Assembly: GCA_019054805.1 (NCBI GenBank)
Contig: JAHQIY010000004.1
Coordinates: 7,634,501-7,698,500, forward strand
Direction of reading: 5' to 3'
DNA length: 64,000 nt
DNA from: Brachionus manjavacas
Taxonomy: Eukaryota; Rotifera; Eurotatoria; Ploima; Brachionidae
Positions 49,077-61,099 of this stretch are shown piece by piece (position 1 is the stretch's first letter; every line of letters begins with the position of its first letter). A model generated the notes under the pieces. That model made no database searches. It saw nothing but the letters and a program-made list of their open reading frames with translations, and had not been told where the DNA came from. Both the position numbers and the translations under genes were made by a program.

Positions 49077-50567
49077 TTAAAATTCTGTAAAACACCCCAT
49101 CACATTTTCTAGACTCTCTGGATTTCTAGTCAGAAAATATTCATTCTTGGTTTTATTCTCATTTGTGTCATGTATTTCTTCAATAAAAACTTCTGCCGGC
49201 TTTGTGTGTATATTGTAGTTTAGTGCCATCGAGGAACAATAGGCTCCAACATCCATAATTGCCAGGTAAACACGATTATCATTTGAATTTGTAGGCATTT
49301 GTAAAAGTCTTTCTTTTCCCAAAAAATCACCACTTTCACAAACCGGACCAACAATATCAAACAACTCATTTTTTGAAGATAATGGTTCTAAATATTCAAT
49401 ATGATGATATGCTGAGTACAGACAAGGACGGATGCATTCACACATTGATGAATCCACAACTAAAAATTTTTTATTTCCATTTTTTTTGAAGCCAAGTAAT
49501 TTAGTTAAAAGAATACAGGAATCACCAACTAGAGATCTTCCTGGTTCTACTACTATTTTTATATTTAAATTTTTCAATTTATTAATATGAGCTGCAATTA
49601 CTTTAGCTAAATCATTTGGTGTTGGGAACTCAATTTCTGGTGTAGGGTTGATCGATGTTCTTGAAGCAAATCTTTCGTAATTTATTCCGAGCCCTCCCCC
49701 AAAATTGATGAGCTCAATGGTTTTGATATTGTGCTTCTCAATCGTCGTGTTTATTAGATGAATTAAATTTTTAACACATTCATTATAAATATCCAATGTT
49801 TTGATTGTTGAACCAAGATGACTGTGAAAGCCTGAAAGTTGAACGCAATCATTTACTTTAATAATATTTATCAATTCATCTATTTGGTCTTCACGTGTCC
49901 CAAATTTGCACTCATCGCCTGATGTATTCAAATATTGATGAACATTAGCATTCTCATTCTGATTAATTCTCAATAATAATTTAGCTGGAAAACAAGATTT
50001 TAAGCTTTCATTTTGTTCCAATTTTTTGGCTATCTTAATGGTATCTTTCAAATTGAACAAGCTATCAATATTTAAATAGCATTTATTTTTGATAGCTAGC
50101 TCGATTTCGAATAATTTTTTTCCATTACCATTAAAAATTAAATTTTCTCCTTTTATACCAATTTTTCGGGCCAACAATAGCTCATTTTTATTCACCAAAC
50201 TAGCCCAACATCCATTTTGGTGAAAAAGTCTTAAAATGGATGGATTAAAATTTGCCTTAATTGAATAAGAAATATGTGTTTCAATGCCAAATTTTTGTGA
50301 TATTTCCCTCTGAAACGAATTCTTGTAATTTAGGAAATTAATTAGAAGTCTTTTTTTGCTGTATACGTATAATGGCGTGGTGAGTTGACTTTTTAAAGGT
50401 ACAAGTCTATTTCCTTCCTCCAAAAAAACCTCTTTCGAAGAGTCGATTTCATCGTTGGAGAGAAATTTCTCCACCAAATCATTCAATGGCGTTTGGTTAA
50501 CACTCAAGACATTGGCATAATTAAAGTAAAATGAACCATTTTGAATCTTGTCAGCCGAATTAGTCAT
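49077..50567 (-). CDS. lysA: diaminopimelate decarboxylase-like enzyme, intronless
   Basis: Fold-type III PLP enzyme; the family decarboxylates meso-diaminopimelate to L-lysine, the last step of bacterial and plant lysine synthesis, absent from animals as a rule. One uninterrupted ORF of 496 residues starts at ATG 50567. Motifs in order: TTPLYVYSKK; YSIKANFNPSILRLF with the PLP lysine (about 104); NGNGK; CKFGT; GFHSHLGS; INFGGGLGINY; EPGRSLVG (about 341); MCECIRPCLYSAYHHI; GPVCESGDFLGKER with the catalytic Cys (about 410); GAYCSSMALNYN. All expected active-site elements are present. About 35 residues are inserted before TTPLYVYS. Ornithine decarboxylase is excluded by the CESGD and NYN blocks. 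Base composition resembles the animal neighbours, so it looks resident. Substrate is inferred. Confidence 0.9.
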   Translation of the reverse strand: MTNSADKIQNGSFYFNYANVLSVNQTPLNDLVEKFLSNDEIDSSKEVFLEEGNRLVPLKSQLTTPLYVYSKKRLLINFLNYKNSFQREISQKFGIETHISYSIKANFNPSILRLFHQNGCWASLVNKNELLLARKIGIKGENLIFNGNGKKLFEIELAIKNKCYLNIDSLFNLKDTIKIAKKLEQNESLKSCFPAKLLLRINQNENANVHQYLNTSGDECKFGTREDQIDELINIIKVNDCVQLSGFHSHLGSTIKTLDIYNECVKNLIHLINTTIEKHNIKTIELINFGGGLGINYERFASRTSINPTPEIEFPTPNDLAKVIAAHINKLKNLNIKIVVEPGRSLVGDSCILLTKLLGFKKNGNKKFLVVDSSMCECIRPCLYSAYHHIEYLEPLSSKNELFDIVGPVCESGDFLGKERLLQMPTNSNDNRVYLAIMDVGAYCSSMALNYNIHTKPAEVFIEEIHDTNENKTKNEYFLTRNPESLENVMGCFTEF

Positions 50568-52742
50568 TTAAGTCTATTATTTAAATAATCGATCGATGGA
50601 TTTTTTTTAAAATTAAAAATTATTGGAGTCGAAACGTAGATCTAAAATAAAATGCAGGAAATGTCGTCCGACCATATTTAAGATAAATTGAAAATGAAAA
50701 AAAAACGAGATTCGATTATATTTTTTTATGATTTAATAATTATTTATTTTTTTAACAGAAAATATTTCCTTGTTTTTGCTAATTAATAAATATTTAAAAA
50801 TTTTAAATAAGCTTATTAATTTCTTTCGAATTTTTTAATTTGTAATCTTTATTTTTAGTGATTTTGTACTGAAAGCATCGGGTCTGGAAGAAAAGTTTTT
50901 AAGAGAGATTTCGCTTAAATATCAAATGAAAAAGAGTAAAAAATATGAATATAATTAACTGAATAAAAAAAAGATGCATATTATATTGCAAAGAGATTAA
51001 AGAGGTTAACAAGAATCATTAAAAAAATGCTAAAATTTTCTAACATCTTGAAAAATGAGTTGGCAAAATTAAAAAAATCTGAACTAAAATGAAAAAGTAA
51101 AAATCTATTCTAGTCAAATTTATGACTTGAATTCGCGACTAAACAACAACTTTCAAAATTGAAAAAAACTCTACATAAATCTTTTTAAAAAAACATTAAT
51201 AAAGTACATTTGAACTCATTTAATCATTATTTTAATTATTTGAGATTCATATCTCTCTTTAAAGATCTCAATATCAAAAACAACAAAAACAAAAGTTTTT
51301 GAATAGTGAAAAAAATGGTTCGAGTAAAAAATAAATTTTAAGCTAAATTGACAAGCTTTTAAATTATCAAAAGTTTTATCCTAAAATTTCAATAATTATT
51401 GCTGCTAAAATTTAAAAAGCACATTATAGTATAAGTTCAGGATGGGAAAACGCTTACTTTTTGAAAAGATCAAAAAATTGTATTTGAATCTACAAGTATT
51501 TTTGAATAATCTTCTATTTTCATATCTTTTGAATAAAGAAAATTATGTATTAGTTAACATCAGACCAAAACTAAAATTATTTGTAATAAAAGTAATTTTA
51601 AAAATGAGACTACAAAATTGTGTAAAGTTTTTAAACTCGTTTAATTTTTTTATTTTTCATTTACTTTGTTTTCAATTTTACTTAACTTTAATTTTTAATT
51701 ACTTAATTTTATTTTAATTTTAAAGTAGCCATAACTTGATACAGCTATACAAATAATTAAATACAAAAGTGTTAGTAACTGCATTCATTTACTCCCAAAT
51801 ATTACCAATTTAGCAATCCGATCAATATTATTCTCCTTTTCCTTAAAACTTTACTGCTAAGTAGTGAAGCAGAGTCGTTCTCTTATTTTGATTGTTATAA
51901 TCTAAACAATAAAAAAAAATTTTAATTAAGCCGAACTCTTGGAAAATTTATAAATTTAAATCGACAAAATCTTAATAGTAATTAGAAATATTTTCTATGT
52001 CCTAATAGTTGAATGTTTAGTTAGAACAAAAAAATCATGAAAATAGAAATGAGTTCCATTAATTGATTGGAAAAAAGACACTTTAAATAAAAAAATAAAA
52101 GTTCATAAAAACAAATTGTACGAAAATCGCCATTTTTTAGATTTTTTCTCCAGTTTTAACTAATTTTATTCGTACTTAATTTTTAATTTTAACGCTATAA
52201 ACCTATAAAGGTTTGGATATCCGTAATAATTTTTCATAATACCGTGGCTTTTTATGTAAATACAAAAATTTAATTTTTATGTTTTTTGTGTCTTTTTTTC
52301 AACGTTTTGACTAATTCTCTTATTTTAAAATAAAAAATTTTAAATTTTCAAGATCTTGTTAGTAGCTAGAAATATTTTATATAAATTTGGTTTTAGCTTG
52401 TCTTAAAATTCTCAAAAATCGTAAAATTTTATCATCTAGACTCGTATTATAAAAGCATAGTTCAAATATGAAATATTTAAAATTCTAGTACTTTTCTAAT
52501 CCATATTTAAAAAAAATGAATCAATAAAGATAACGATTTAGACAATGGATTACTGATAACTGATTATTTTATCATTTCATGTAAATATATTTTAAATAGA
52601 AAAAAACATAATAAATTAATGATTTAAATTTTTTATTATTGATATATGAAAAAAAAAATTCAATTTAAAATTATTGAGATAAGATTATAGAACAACTGTC
52701 AAATCTCATTTTATTATCAAAATTCTAAGACATTCTTTAATT
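50568..52742. other. AT-rich intergenic DNA with one exon-like stretch
   Basis: Mostly featureless. At 50859-50958 (+) an acceptor-like ATTTTTAG precedes 32 coding-like codons (DFVLKASGLEEKFLREISLK, then a Lys-rich end and TAA); no partner exon was found. A 91-codon plus-strand ORF at 51442-51717 is Leu/Phe/Asn-rich AT translation and not convincing. Confidence 0.3.
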
Positions 52743-55700
52743 TTAGTAACCCAAATAGTCTTTTTTAGAATCAAGCAAAATTATAGACGAGTCAGCTATT
52801 TTGTTTAGAAAAATTCTTAATTGCTGATTATCAAATAAAGAGTACAATTTGTAATTTTCGGATGCAATTAGATCACCAAGTCGAATCAATTCTTTGTTCA
52901 AATTCATTTTGGTCATCATATCCAAAAGAACGAAGCACATATTTGGCAAGTAGAATTTCCTCAATTCTTGCATTTGATTATTTCGTCGTTTTATTTCCAT
53001 ATTTCTGCCGTTCTGGTTATCACTCTCATTGATTTCTGTATTCATTTCTTCATCGTCCATTTCGATCTCATCATTATCCTCGTCTATTGATTCTTCAAAT
53101 CCTTTTATATCACACAGCCATCCACCAAATGGAAATTTTAGAACATTCGAAAATTTAGCCTTCACTTGCTCACTGTATTTCAATGCCTTAGAATACCATC
53201 TTGACGAATTTTCTTCATATTCTTTCATTTGGTAGTCATGTGACATTTTTTCAGCAAAAGTTTGATCATGAATAATTGAGTCACCTGATTCGAATCTCGA
53301 GCTTGGTTTGCTAGGTTTCCCTTTATGAAAAAAATCAAACCATTCATTATACAAATTAATTGATTCCTGTTAACAAAATGCATTAAATAAATACTTAATT
53401 TAAAAAATAAACAATTTTCTCTTACTATATATTCTTTAAAACATAAATATTCTTTAATTAAATTGGTAATATTTTTAGGCAAATTGTCTATTAGTTGCTC
53501 AAAATGAGAGTCTATATTGAATACAGATGTCTGATTTAGATTGTACTGATTTAGAATGACAGTGATGGTATCGACTGGTATTTTGGAAAAAACAGCTTTG
53601 GTAGCCTCAAAAAATTGTCTTTCAAGTAAAAAGTATCTCATGGTGAAATTGGCATACTCGAGCAATTTTAGCCGCTGCGAAGGATCATAAGCAATCCAAT
53701 CGATTGCATTGATTTTGGTTTTGTCTTCATCGGTCACTATTTGACCAGTTCTAGTCGAGAACATGTCAAGGGTTTGGGAAATAAAAGCTGTTGTTGAAAG
53801 ACCGGTTTCATCAAGACGCTGAGTCGTATCTCTCCTAGCTACGGGCTGTTTGCTTAAAGTATCCACAATACTTTGTGTTATTGCCTGCACATTCATATTT
53901 CTCTCTTTGGCAAGTTTTAACATAACCATTCTTTCTTTGTTATCAGTGATAGCTACAGTATTTATATTAATTAAAAATTTAAAAATAATTAGTTTTAGTT
54001 ACTTTGTAAAAATTTTGAATATCTTTTTATTTGAAGTTCTGGTGATAAACTTGATACGTAGTAAGCAATTATTTCTTTGTAATTGTTGTCTATTAGATAT
54101 TGGCAATAGGCGTCCAAGATTTGAATGAATGTGTCATACTTAATTAATTTGAAATTTTATTTTGATACCTTTTTTTTCAAACAGGAGAGTTCTTTCTTAG
54201 GGTTTTACCAAAATTGACAAAATAAGTCTTCCTAAAATATTGAAAGCCTTTAAAGTAGTTATGAAATCGAATCCACTTTCCAACGATATTTAAATACCTG
54301 AATTCAATTCTTTTTAGAATACAAAGATTAAATTAAAGCTTAATTTCTTTAAAATAAATGGGAGACTTTGTCCGATCAACAGGTCAACAAAGCGTATCAT
54401 TTCATCTCGGTAAATTCATTAAAACGAATAAAAACGGCAAAGACTTCTCACAAAAATGAAACTTCTCACAAAAACTCGATTGTGTATGTTTAAATGCAAC
54501 GTCACTAGTTAATAAATGGTACAACTCCAAGTGTAAGAGTTTCCACATATTGTAATGGTCACCCAGACATGGTTTAATGAGAAGTCAACGAAAAAGATGC
54601 TAAATTATACTTTGTTTCATGAGAACAGGGGGCAAATAAGAGGTAATGATGTTGCTGTTTACTTAAGATATTATTGTGATGCATTCTAGGTGCTGAGCCA
54701 AGGCATAATTAATAACCAGGGAGAAATGGCATGGTGTAAATTGGTAGTTGAATCAGAAACGTTCCTTGAAGGTTGCATTTACAAACCTTCTTATTGGAAT
54801 CACGAAATGAAGATGTAAACTCAGCTTAGGGGTGGGAAAACGGTTCGAAGTTGAAACTGTTTTTAATAGATGAATAAAAATAAAATTTTTGAAAGTTTAA
54901 CTTTTTTAACCTAATTAATTTAAATTTTTTTGAATTTAAAGATAATTAAAAATTTAATTCTGATTTAAAATTTTTTTTTAAATCTTTAATATTCTGTTAT
55001 TTAATGTTGACCGGTTCCTCAAGCCGGTTTCAACTTCGAACCGGTTCGAGAAACCGGTTTTCCTAGTTCAGCTATTGATGAGCGCCGATAAATACAGTGA
55101 CCTGCTCATAGCCGGCGAATTTAACTACCGGAAAATTAAATGCGACAGTTTGCATGGATTTGTTTCCGGAAGAAGTTGACTTGGCCCTTCTTACAATCGG
55201 ATTTCGCTTTTCTAAGTTTTGCACAATGACAGTCTCACTCAGACCCTCTGAATTTTCAAGTGTTTCAATGTAATGAATTAAGCAATTGCTATACCCGCCA
55301 ACTTCTTCCAGAAACAAATCCATGCAAGCAATCTCATCTAATTTTCGGGTAGTGGAAGTCGCCGGATATGAGCGAATCGCTATAATTACTTGAGGATAGT
55401 TTTCCTGTCCGACACTTAATGAAACCAACTTAATTCTGGATCTGGTGATCAGTGATAATTTAAACAGTATTTATAATGTCCAAGTTGGTTTTACGGAATT
55501 TAAGACTAAATCCAGTTTTTTACGGTGAAATGTCATGTTGATTTAGACGTTTTATGTACTGCTAATACATATGGGTTCAAACCAAACTTGATCAATTCAA
55601 AGCACTTGGAAATGACGGCATTCATCTATTTGTTTAAAATACATGCTTGGTATCATTTTCAGTATGCTTAGAAAATTTTCAAAGCGTCATTTTTAACTGG

Positions 55701-58700
55701 TAGGGTGTCAGTGGCTTGGAAAGAAACAAACAAATGTCATTATTTAATAATCTAAGTTATAGAACGTATGATTGAGATGATTATCCATTTAATTAAGTTT
55801 GACTTGGTGGCAAGGAAACAACATGGTTTTGTTACGATAAATTTAGGTTTAACCAATGTGTTAGAGACAATCAACACAGTAAGGGAGGCACTCAATCGAA
55901 TTTTTGCTTTGGTAATGATATTCATGGATTTTGCAAAGTCATTTGACTTAATAAGTTTCATATAGGGTGTTGATAAAATAATTTGAACTAAATTGCTTAA
56001 CTGGTAGGCTGCTCATTTGGTTGAAAGACTTTTTAATTAACAGAAAACAGAGTGTGGCTATTAGGAACATGTCTTCGAAATGGTTGTATTAAGTGGTGTG
56101 CTCAAGGGTCAATCTTAGGTACAAAAAATTCTGAAATATCTTTTGATTTATCGTAACAAATTGAAATGTATTTAAAAAATTATATTTCCAAAAAATTAAA
56201 TTAAATTTTTAGGTACTTATGTTTTCGATTAGAAATTGAAAATTAGTAAATTTTGGCAACAATCTGGCGTTTTGAATATATTTAATATAATTGGAGCAAA
56301 AACAGAAACAATTTTTTTGGTTTAGGGTTAAGACTCTTTCTGTAGTACCTATCAGTTGATAAAATTTTGTATCACCCGAATTTAGAATTTAATCTATACA
56401 GAGTTGGTCAAAAGTCAAACTTTAAAGTCAGAATCGTTAAAAGTCAAAGTCAGACATTGACTTCAAATAATTTTAAAGTCAAAGTCTGACTTTGACTTGA
56501 GTGGACTCAAGTCAACTTAATTATTTTCAGGCTATAAAGTCTATAGACCTCATCATTCTATATTAGCACCAAATTACAGAAAATTAACAATGATAAAATT
56601 TAATTTAAAAACATTGAAATTCGAAAACTAAATTTTATTTAAAACAAAAATTTAAAAATTTTTTTTTTAATATTAGTCAAAGTCCAGACTTGACTTTGAC
56701 TTTTGACCAACTCTGAATTTATATAAAGAATTAAATTAAATGATAATATCATTTTTATTTAATACTTGGCCTATATTTAATCAAAAGCTTTTTTTGACTT
56801 CATTCAGTAAATTTATACACTCGGGATTTTATATTTAATTCTTATTCTTTAAATTTTTAAGTTTTTAGTTTTTATCGAAATTTATAATGATTGCAAGGTA
56901 TAATATAAAATACTCGCGTTTCAAAACAATTATTTACGATTTATACATATTTCAATATTTTTGAGCGTAAGAATATATGCTTTTGAAAATTTCTATCGAG
57001 AAACTCGGTTTCAAGATAAAAATTAAAAGTTATTTGCTTTTGTGAATTCAAAATATTGATTAAAAGCTTTATACTTTTATCTATCATGATAGTTACCATA
57101 GTATAATTTAAAATTAATTGTTGACAAAATCAAATATTAAACAAAAATTCACTGATAATTTAGAATATTTTTAATGAATTTATTGCACCTTGATCAACCA
57201 CCACATTCATTTGATTCAATTGAAATTTTTCTGATCTATTTCTATCATTTAATGAATATAAATCAACTTCTTATAATTTTTTACAATAGAAATATTCCCA
57301 AAGATAATATCTATTAATTATATGCTATAAATTATATGCTATAATACCAAGCTTATTTTATATGCTATAAAAATTTTCCTCGTATTGTTTAAGTTTTTAA
57401 AATTCTTTTAAAATATATGCAAGCCTTACGTTTATTTGATAAGACGCCACTCTGTAAAATAAGGCCAAATGAGAACTGAATCTAAGAATAAGTCCATTTT
57501 GCTGTTCACTAACAATCAAATTCTTCAAGTATTCCATAAGATCTTAATTTTTTGTTTGTGTTAAAAAGTCCATTTCTGGAAAATTCTAATTTACCTAGAG
57601 TTCCAGAATCAAAATTGCTAATTCCACTCAAGATTATGTGTTTAAGAATAACTGAAAAAGGTTTGTTCGCATCGGTCTTAAGGGTCCCTATTAGTTGAGC
57701 CGAAGCATTTATTGTGTTGATGCCTGTGCTCATGTTATCACCCACAATATTCGAGCTGTTTTTAATAAGTATTTGAATACGGTCAAATATGTGCTTGATT
57801 GTTTGATTACTGCATAAATCTGACGATTTTCCACATATGATGTACACATTTTCGTCATCAGGATCACTCAAAAATTCACGATTTGTAATTCTTTGTCTAT
57901 TATTTAAAAAAAAAATATTAAATTAATTAAAAAAAAATAAACTATACCTTATTTCTTTTTCAATTATTTGGTTATACAACGCTTTGAAATAAATCCAAAT
58001 ATAATCAGAGAAATTTTTGCATACTGGCAGTACGGGGGTCACAAAACCGGCCAAAGAAGCATACACCGCTTTTTCATACGGTCCAAAGTTTTCATCTTTG
58101 ATCAGTTTGTGCACCATAAGGCGCCATATGTCCCTGTTCAAATTTCCCTCATTTTTGAAAATTTGCTTTTGATTGTTCGAACCAAAATTTGAATTAGCTG
58201 AATAATTTTTGTCACCGAATAGTCTGAAGCCTTCCAAAGTGGCAGCACGCCATGATTGGCCTATTTTTTGACAAAAATCTCTCGCTGACTTCAAATCTCC
58301 CGCTCGAATGAACGCAAAAATATATTCCATTAACTTATACTCATCCTCTTGGTCTAAATCATGCAATGATTTGGATAAACGAACTGGCGCATCTGGGTCC
58401 AGTTCATCGACATACTCTCTTCCAGACAAATTGCTTTTACCAAAAGCACTACTGCTTTTCAAGTTGTGCAAAGTGTGCTCCCAATTTACGGACTTTTCCG
58501 TAAAAGAATTCAAATTTTCTTTTATTTTTTTCATGTAGTCTGACTCGAAGGCTATTTTTTCTAGCCAATTAATAACCAATTTGACCCTTCTCACGAACGG
58601 ATTCCGCTTTTCCAAATTTTGCACAATGGCAGTCTCACTCAGGCCTTCTGAATTTTCAACATCCATGTCATTATCAAACTGGATTTCTTGATTCTTAGTG

Positions 58701-59300
58701 TCCTGTTCGTCTTGAAAAAATGCACTTAGCAAACTCCAGATATATTTTTCTTTATCCAGTCCATCCTGGTCATTCATGGTTGAATTATACAAGTCTCTAT
58801 TTACCAATAATTAAAGTTCTAATAGACATATTTTGATGATGATTACCTATTTCTATTTGGATTCAAATGCTCAAGCTTTTCTTTCAAGAAATGGCAATGT
58901 TCGTCACAAATAGTTGTGTAGGAATCGACAAGATCAACCAAGTTCAATTCTTCATCAATATTTTTGTTCGTGTCAATTTTAAATTGGGTGTAAATGCTGC
59001 TTTTTTGTTCTTCTTTCAGCAAAAATAGTCATTAGTGAAGAGAAAAATTTTAGATTAAGTACTTGGTTCGTTAGCAAAAGTGTCGTGGGACACTGATTGG
59101 GAAAGCATCGATTTAGACTGTAAAAGTGATGTTTTTAAGAGACCTGAAGCTGGTTTTGATTTAATACTTGGGCTAGCGATCATTTCATTTAGCAAAAGCT
59201 TTGAACGATTCATTGCCGAAGATATGTTGGCTAATGAATCGTTCTGCTCATCAAAAAAAGAATCATTTCGGTTCGAAAATGATGCCATAAAAGAATCCAT
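52743..59300 (-). CDS. NUP107: nucleoporin Nup107
   Basis: Scaffold subunit of the Y-shaped Nup107-160 complex of the nuclear pore, also found at kinetochores in animals. Eight exons, phases consistent: 59300-59063, 59012-58847, 58796-57948, 57896-57595, 57542-57430, 54138-54003, 53952-53426 and 53366-52743, giving 984 residues (human about 925). Recognisable blocks: AGDLKSARDFCQKIGQSWRA then ATLEGFRLFG; LILRFSSHLALFYR; KEIIAYYVSSL; INAIDWIAYDPSQR; EATKAVFSKIP; LYNEWFDFF; FPFGGWLCDIKG; ASENYKLYSLF and a terminal LDSKKDYLGY. An acidic Asp/Glu/Asn-rich insert of about 40 residues lies in the last exon. Six introns are about 50-60 bp. The fifth, 54139-57429, is 3.3 kb and filled with mobile elements. 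Confidence 0.95.
54827..55067 (+). mobile_element. second hAT-like MITE, inserted in the LINE
   Basis: Starts TAGGGGTGGGAAAACGG and ends in CCGGTTTTCCTAG. A subterminal block, GGTTCGAAGTTGAAAC, occurs inverted near both ends. TCAGCT flanks both sides (54821-54826 and 55068-55073), the core of an approximately 7-8 bp target-site duplication. The LINE reading resumes directly after it. No coding capacity. It is a different family from the MITE at 12394 and 56399. Confidence 0.65.
55181..55259 (-). pseudogene. NUP107: copy of part of a Nup107 exon inside Nup107's own intron
   Basis: The minus strand reads ENSEGLSETVIVQNLEKRNP followed by IVRRAK. The Nup107 exon at 58660-58580 reads the same with T for V... 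that is, ENSEGLSETAIVQNLEKRNP then FVRRVK. Orientation matches the gene. The copy is flanked on both sides by inverted pieces of LINE endonuclease sequence. Divergence at several bases shows it is not brand new. It lacks splice sites and is not an exon. Confidence 0.85.
55302..55385 (-). mobile_element. inverted second piece of LINE endonuclease
   Basis: Reverse complement of this stretch resembles 55107-55185 (plus): both encode GDF/GEF-H/N-YxKI and then LHGFVSGRS. Together the two form an imperfect inverted repeat of about 80 bp around the Nup107 fragment. Confidence 0.7.
56391..56723 (-). mobile_element. hAT-type MITE, second copy, in Nup107 intron 5
   Basis: The element is 56399-56715 (317 bp) with the same CAGAGTTGGTCAAAAGTC termini as the copy at 12394-12696, in the opposite orientation. 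The flanking 8-mers AATCTATA (56391-56398) and AATTTATA (56716-56723) match at seven of eight positions, an aged 8-bp target-site duplication. Confidence 0.85.
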
Positions 59301-61099
59301 TGTTTACTCTGATAAAAAAATATTGAAATTTAGATGTGGTTTTTTTTTAAGTTAAAATAAAATTTCAAATTTTTTAATTCAATTTTTTATTTGTATATAC
59401 GATTCAATATAACAAATCAAAGTTGCTTAAAGTTGTAGATAATTTTTTTTAAAGTGACTTCTTGAGATATATGTAACACGTAAATATTATTTTTACCTAA
59501 AATAAAATTTAAATTTAAAAAACGGCTCGCTTCAAGCGGTTCCTTTTATTTTCAAAAAATTTATAAACTAGAGTTGGTGGGCTGAAAATAATCAAAAAAA
59601 AATTTAAGCGTCTTTGCAAACAGAAAATTTTACAAAAACTTCATTTTTTCAATATGAAAATTTAGAAATAAAATCGCTAAATTTGTTATTTGTCCAAGTC
59701 TACAATCAATAAATATGAGTATAAAAAAAATTGTCGCTCAAATGAAGTCGAGTTTAGAAAATCGTTAATTAAGAAAATCTATTTATTTTTAACATTGCTC
59801 AAGCCATTTTGAAATAGAAATTTCATTCTGCTTCTTTAGGTTCTTAAATAAACTCACTCAAAATAAAAAAATGAAAAAAAAATTAATTTTTTTTCTCAAT
59901 GTTTGTTAAGTGCAGGTGAAGAAATCAAACAGCGTTGTTAAGCTGTATTTTTTATTCATAGAATTACTTTTTTCTTTTAAAAAAGTGTTTTATTGATAAT
60001 TAATTTATCGAGAATCGGCTACGATCTATTCATACGATTATGTAACTAAATTTGCTTTTTCAGGTATTTTATTTTGTCAAATTGTAGCTAAATAATTGAT
60101 TTCCGTAAAATTTTGTAATAAGCTGATTATGTCCCCAAGAAAAAAGAAAGAGGCAATTTTTGAAAACTTTCTATGTTTCGTTTCAATTATATTATAAAGG
60201 TATTTTTAATTGAAATGAAATGAACCAGTTTTGGGTCAATATAAGAAATTTAATCATGGAAAATTTTTAAAAAGCTATGATTTATTATTTTAGATAAACC
60301 TAGGTTGCTAATTAAGCGATTCAAGATCCTTGGAGTATCTCGAATATTTAAGGTAGAAATCAGAAAAATAAGTTAAATTAAACAAATAGTTTTAAAATGT
60401 TATGCAAGAATTTTAGCTGGATGAATTTTCATTTATTTTGAAAAACATAGAACCAACGTGTGTTTTTAGAAATTTGGTAATAACTTTACGTAACAAAAAA
60501 ATAACCAAGGGTTTACTAAACCAATATTTTTTTTAGTTATAATTAGCTAAAAAAAATAAACATTTTTTTTAAATAAAAAAAATAAGAAAAACAAAATATA
60601 AAATTTAGACGTAGTTTTTGTTGTATTGATCAAAGAAATAAGATAAATTAAAAAATTAATGTGTTTATTTTGATTACCTTAATGAAACAATACTAAATTT
60701 TTAATTTAAAAAAAAAATTTTGTTAATGTTTTTTAAGAAATTGATTGCTTGCTATAGTGACGGAAAAAGAAATATTATGTTAGTTAATTTATTATGGGAG
60801 AACTTTTTAAGATCAAGTTATAACTGAACCACATTGGTTTCTTTTATACATCGCTTTTTTAACTTTCATTGAACAAAACAAAATCAAAAACTTAAAAGAT
60901 AAATTAAAAGTTAATTTCTTTTATTTTTTTAGATAAGATGAATTTTAATCTATAATAAACAAATTATCGTAAATATTATTAATTTTTTATTTTATTGCTG
61001 TCATAAAATTTCAAATATAAAACATTTTTTTAAAATAAAATAATCAATTGAACTTATAAAGTTGAATGAAATTCGATTAATATTGAATATTTAAAAAAA
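59301..61099. other. intergenic region between divergent Nup107 and ARM/FN3 genes
   Basis: About 1.8 kb of AT-rich DNA that must hold both 5' regions. No coding stretch, tRNA or repeat was recognised. The short frame at 59080-59355 (+) is the antisense of Nup107 exon 1. Confidence 0.45.

Larger units (their letters stand above)
54465..56125 (+). mobile_element. degenerate LINE in Nup107 intron 5 (antisense to the gene)
   Basis: Read plus across several frames: an endonuclease start (CVCLNATSLVNKW), RGNDVAVYLRYYCDA, LLIAGEFNYRKIK and CDSLHGFVSG; then LDLVISDN; an RT entry (LGNDGIHLFVLKYM); then ARKQHGFVT, LETINTVREALNR and MIFMDFAKSFDLI, the RT motif A; and a QGSILGT-like motif near 56110 where it ends. 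Frameshifts and stops are frequent. A MITE (54827-55067) and a rearranged segment (55181-55385) interrupt it. Not functional. Confidence 0.8.

Noticed and set aside
49077..50567. Animal ornithine decarboxylase or antizyme inhibitor
   Set aside because: The CESGD, IRPCLYSAYH and MALNYN blocks are those of diaminopimelate decarboxylase, not of ornithine decarboxylase.
51442..51717. 91-codon plus-strand ORF
   Set aside because: Leu/Phe/Asn-rich with no conserved pattern; expected by chance in DNA this AT-rich.
55072..55428. 118-codon minus ORF that looks like a gene next to Nup107
   Set aside because: Composite of inverted LINE endonuclease sequence and a Nup107 exon fragment; not an independent gene.
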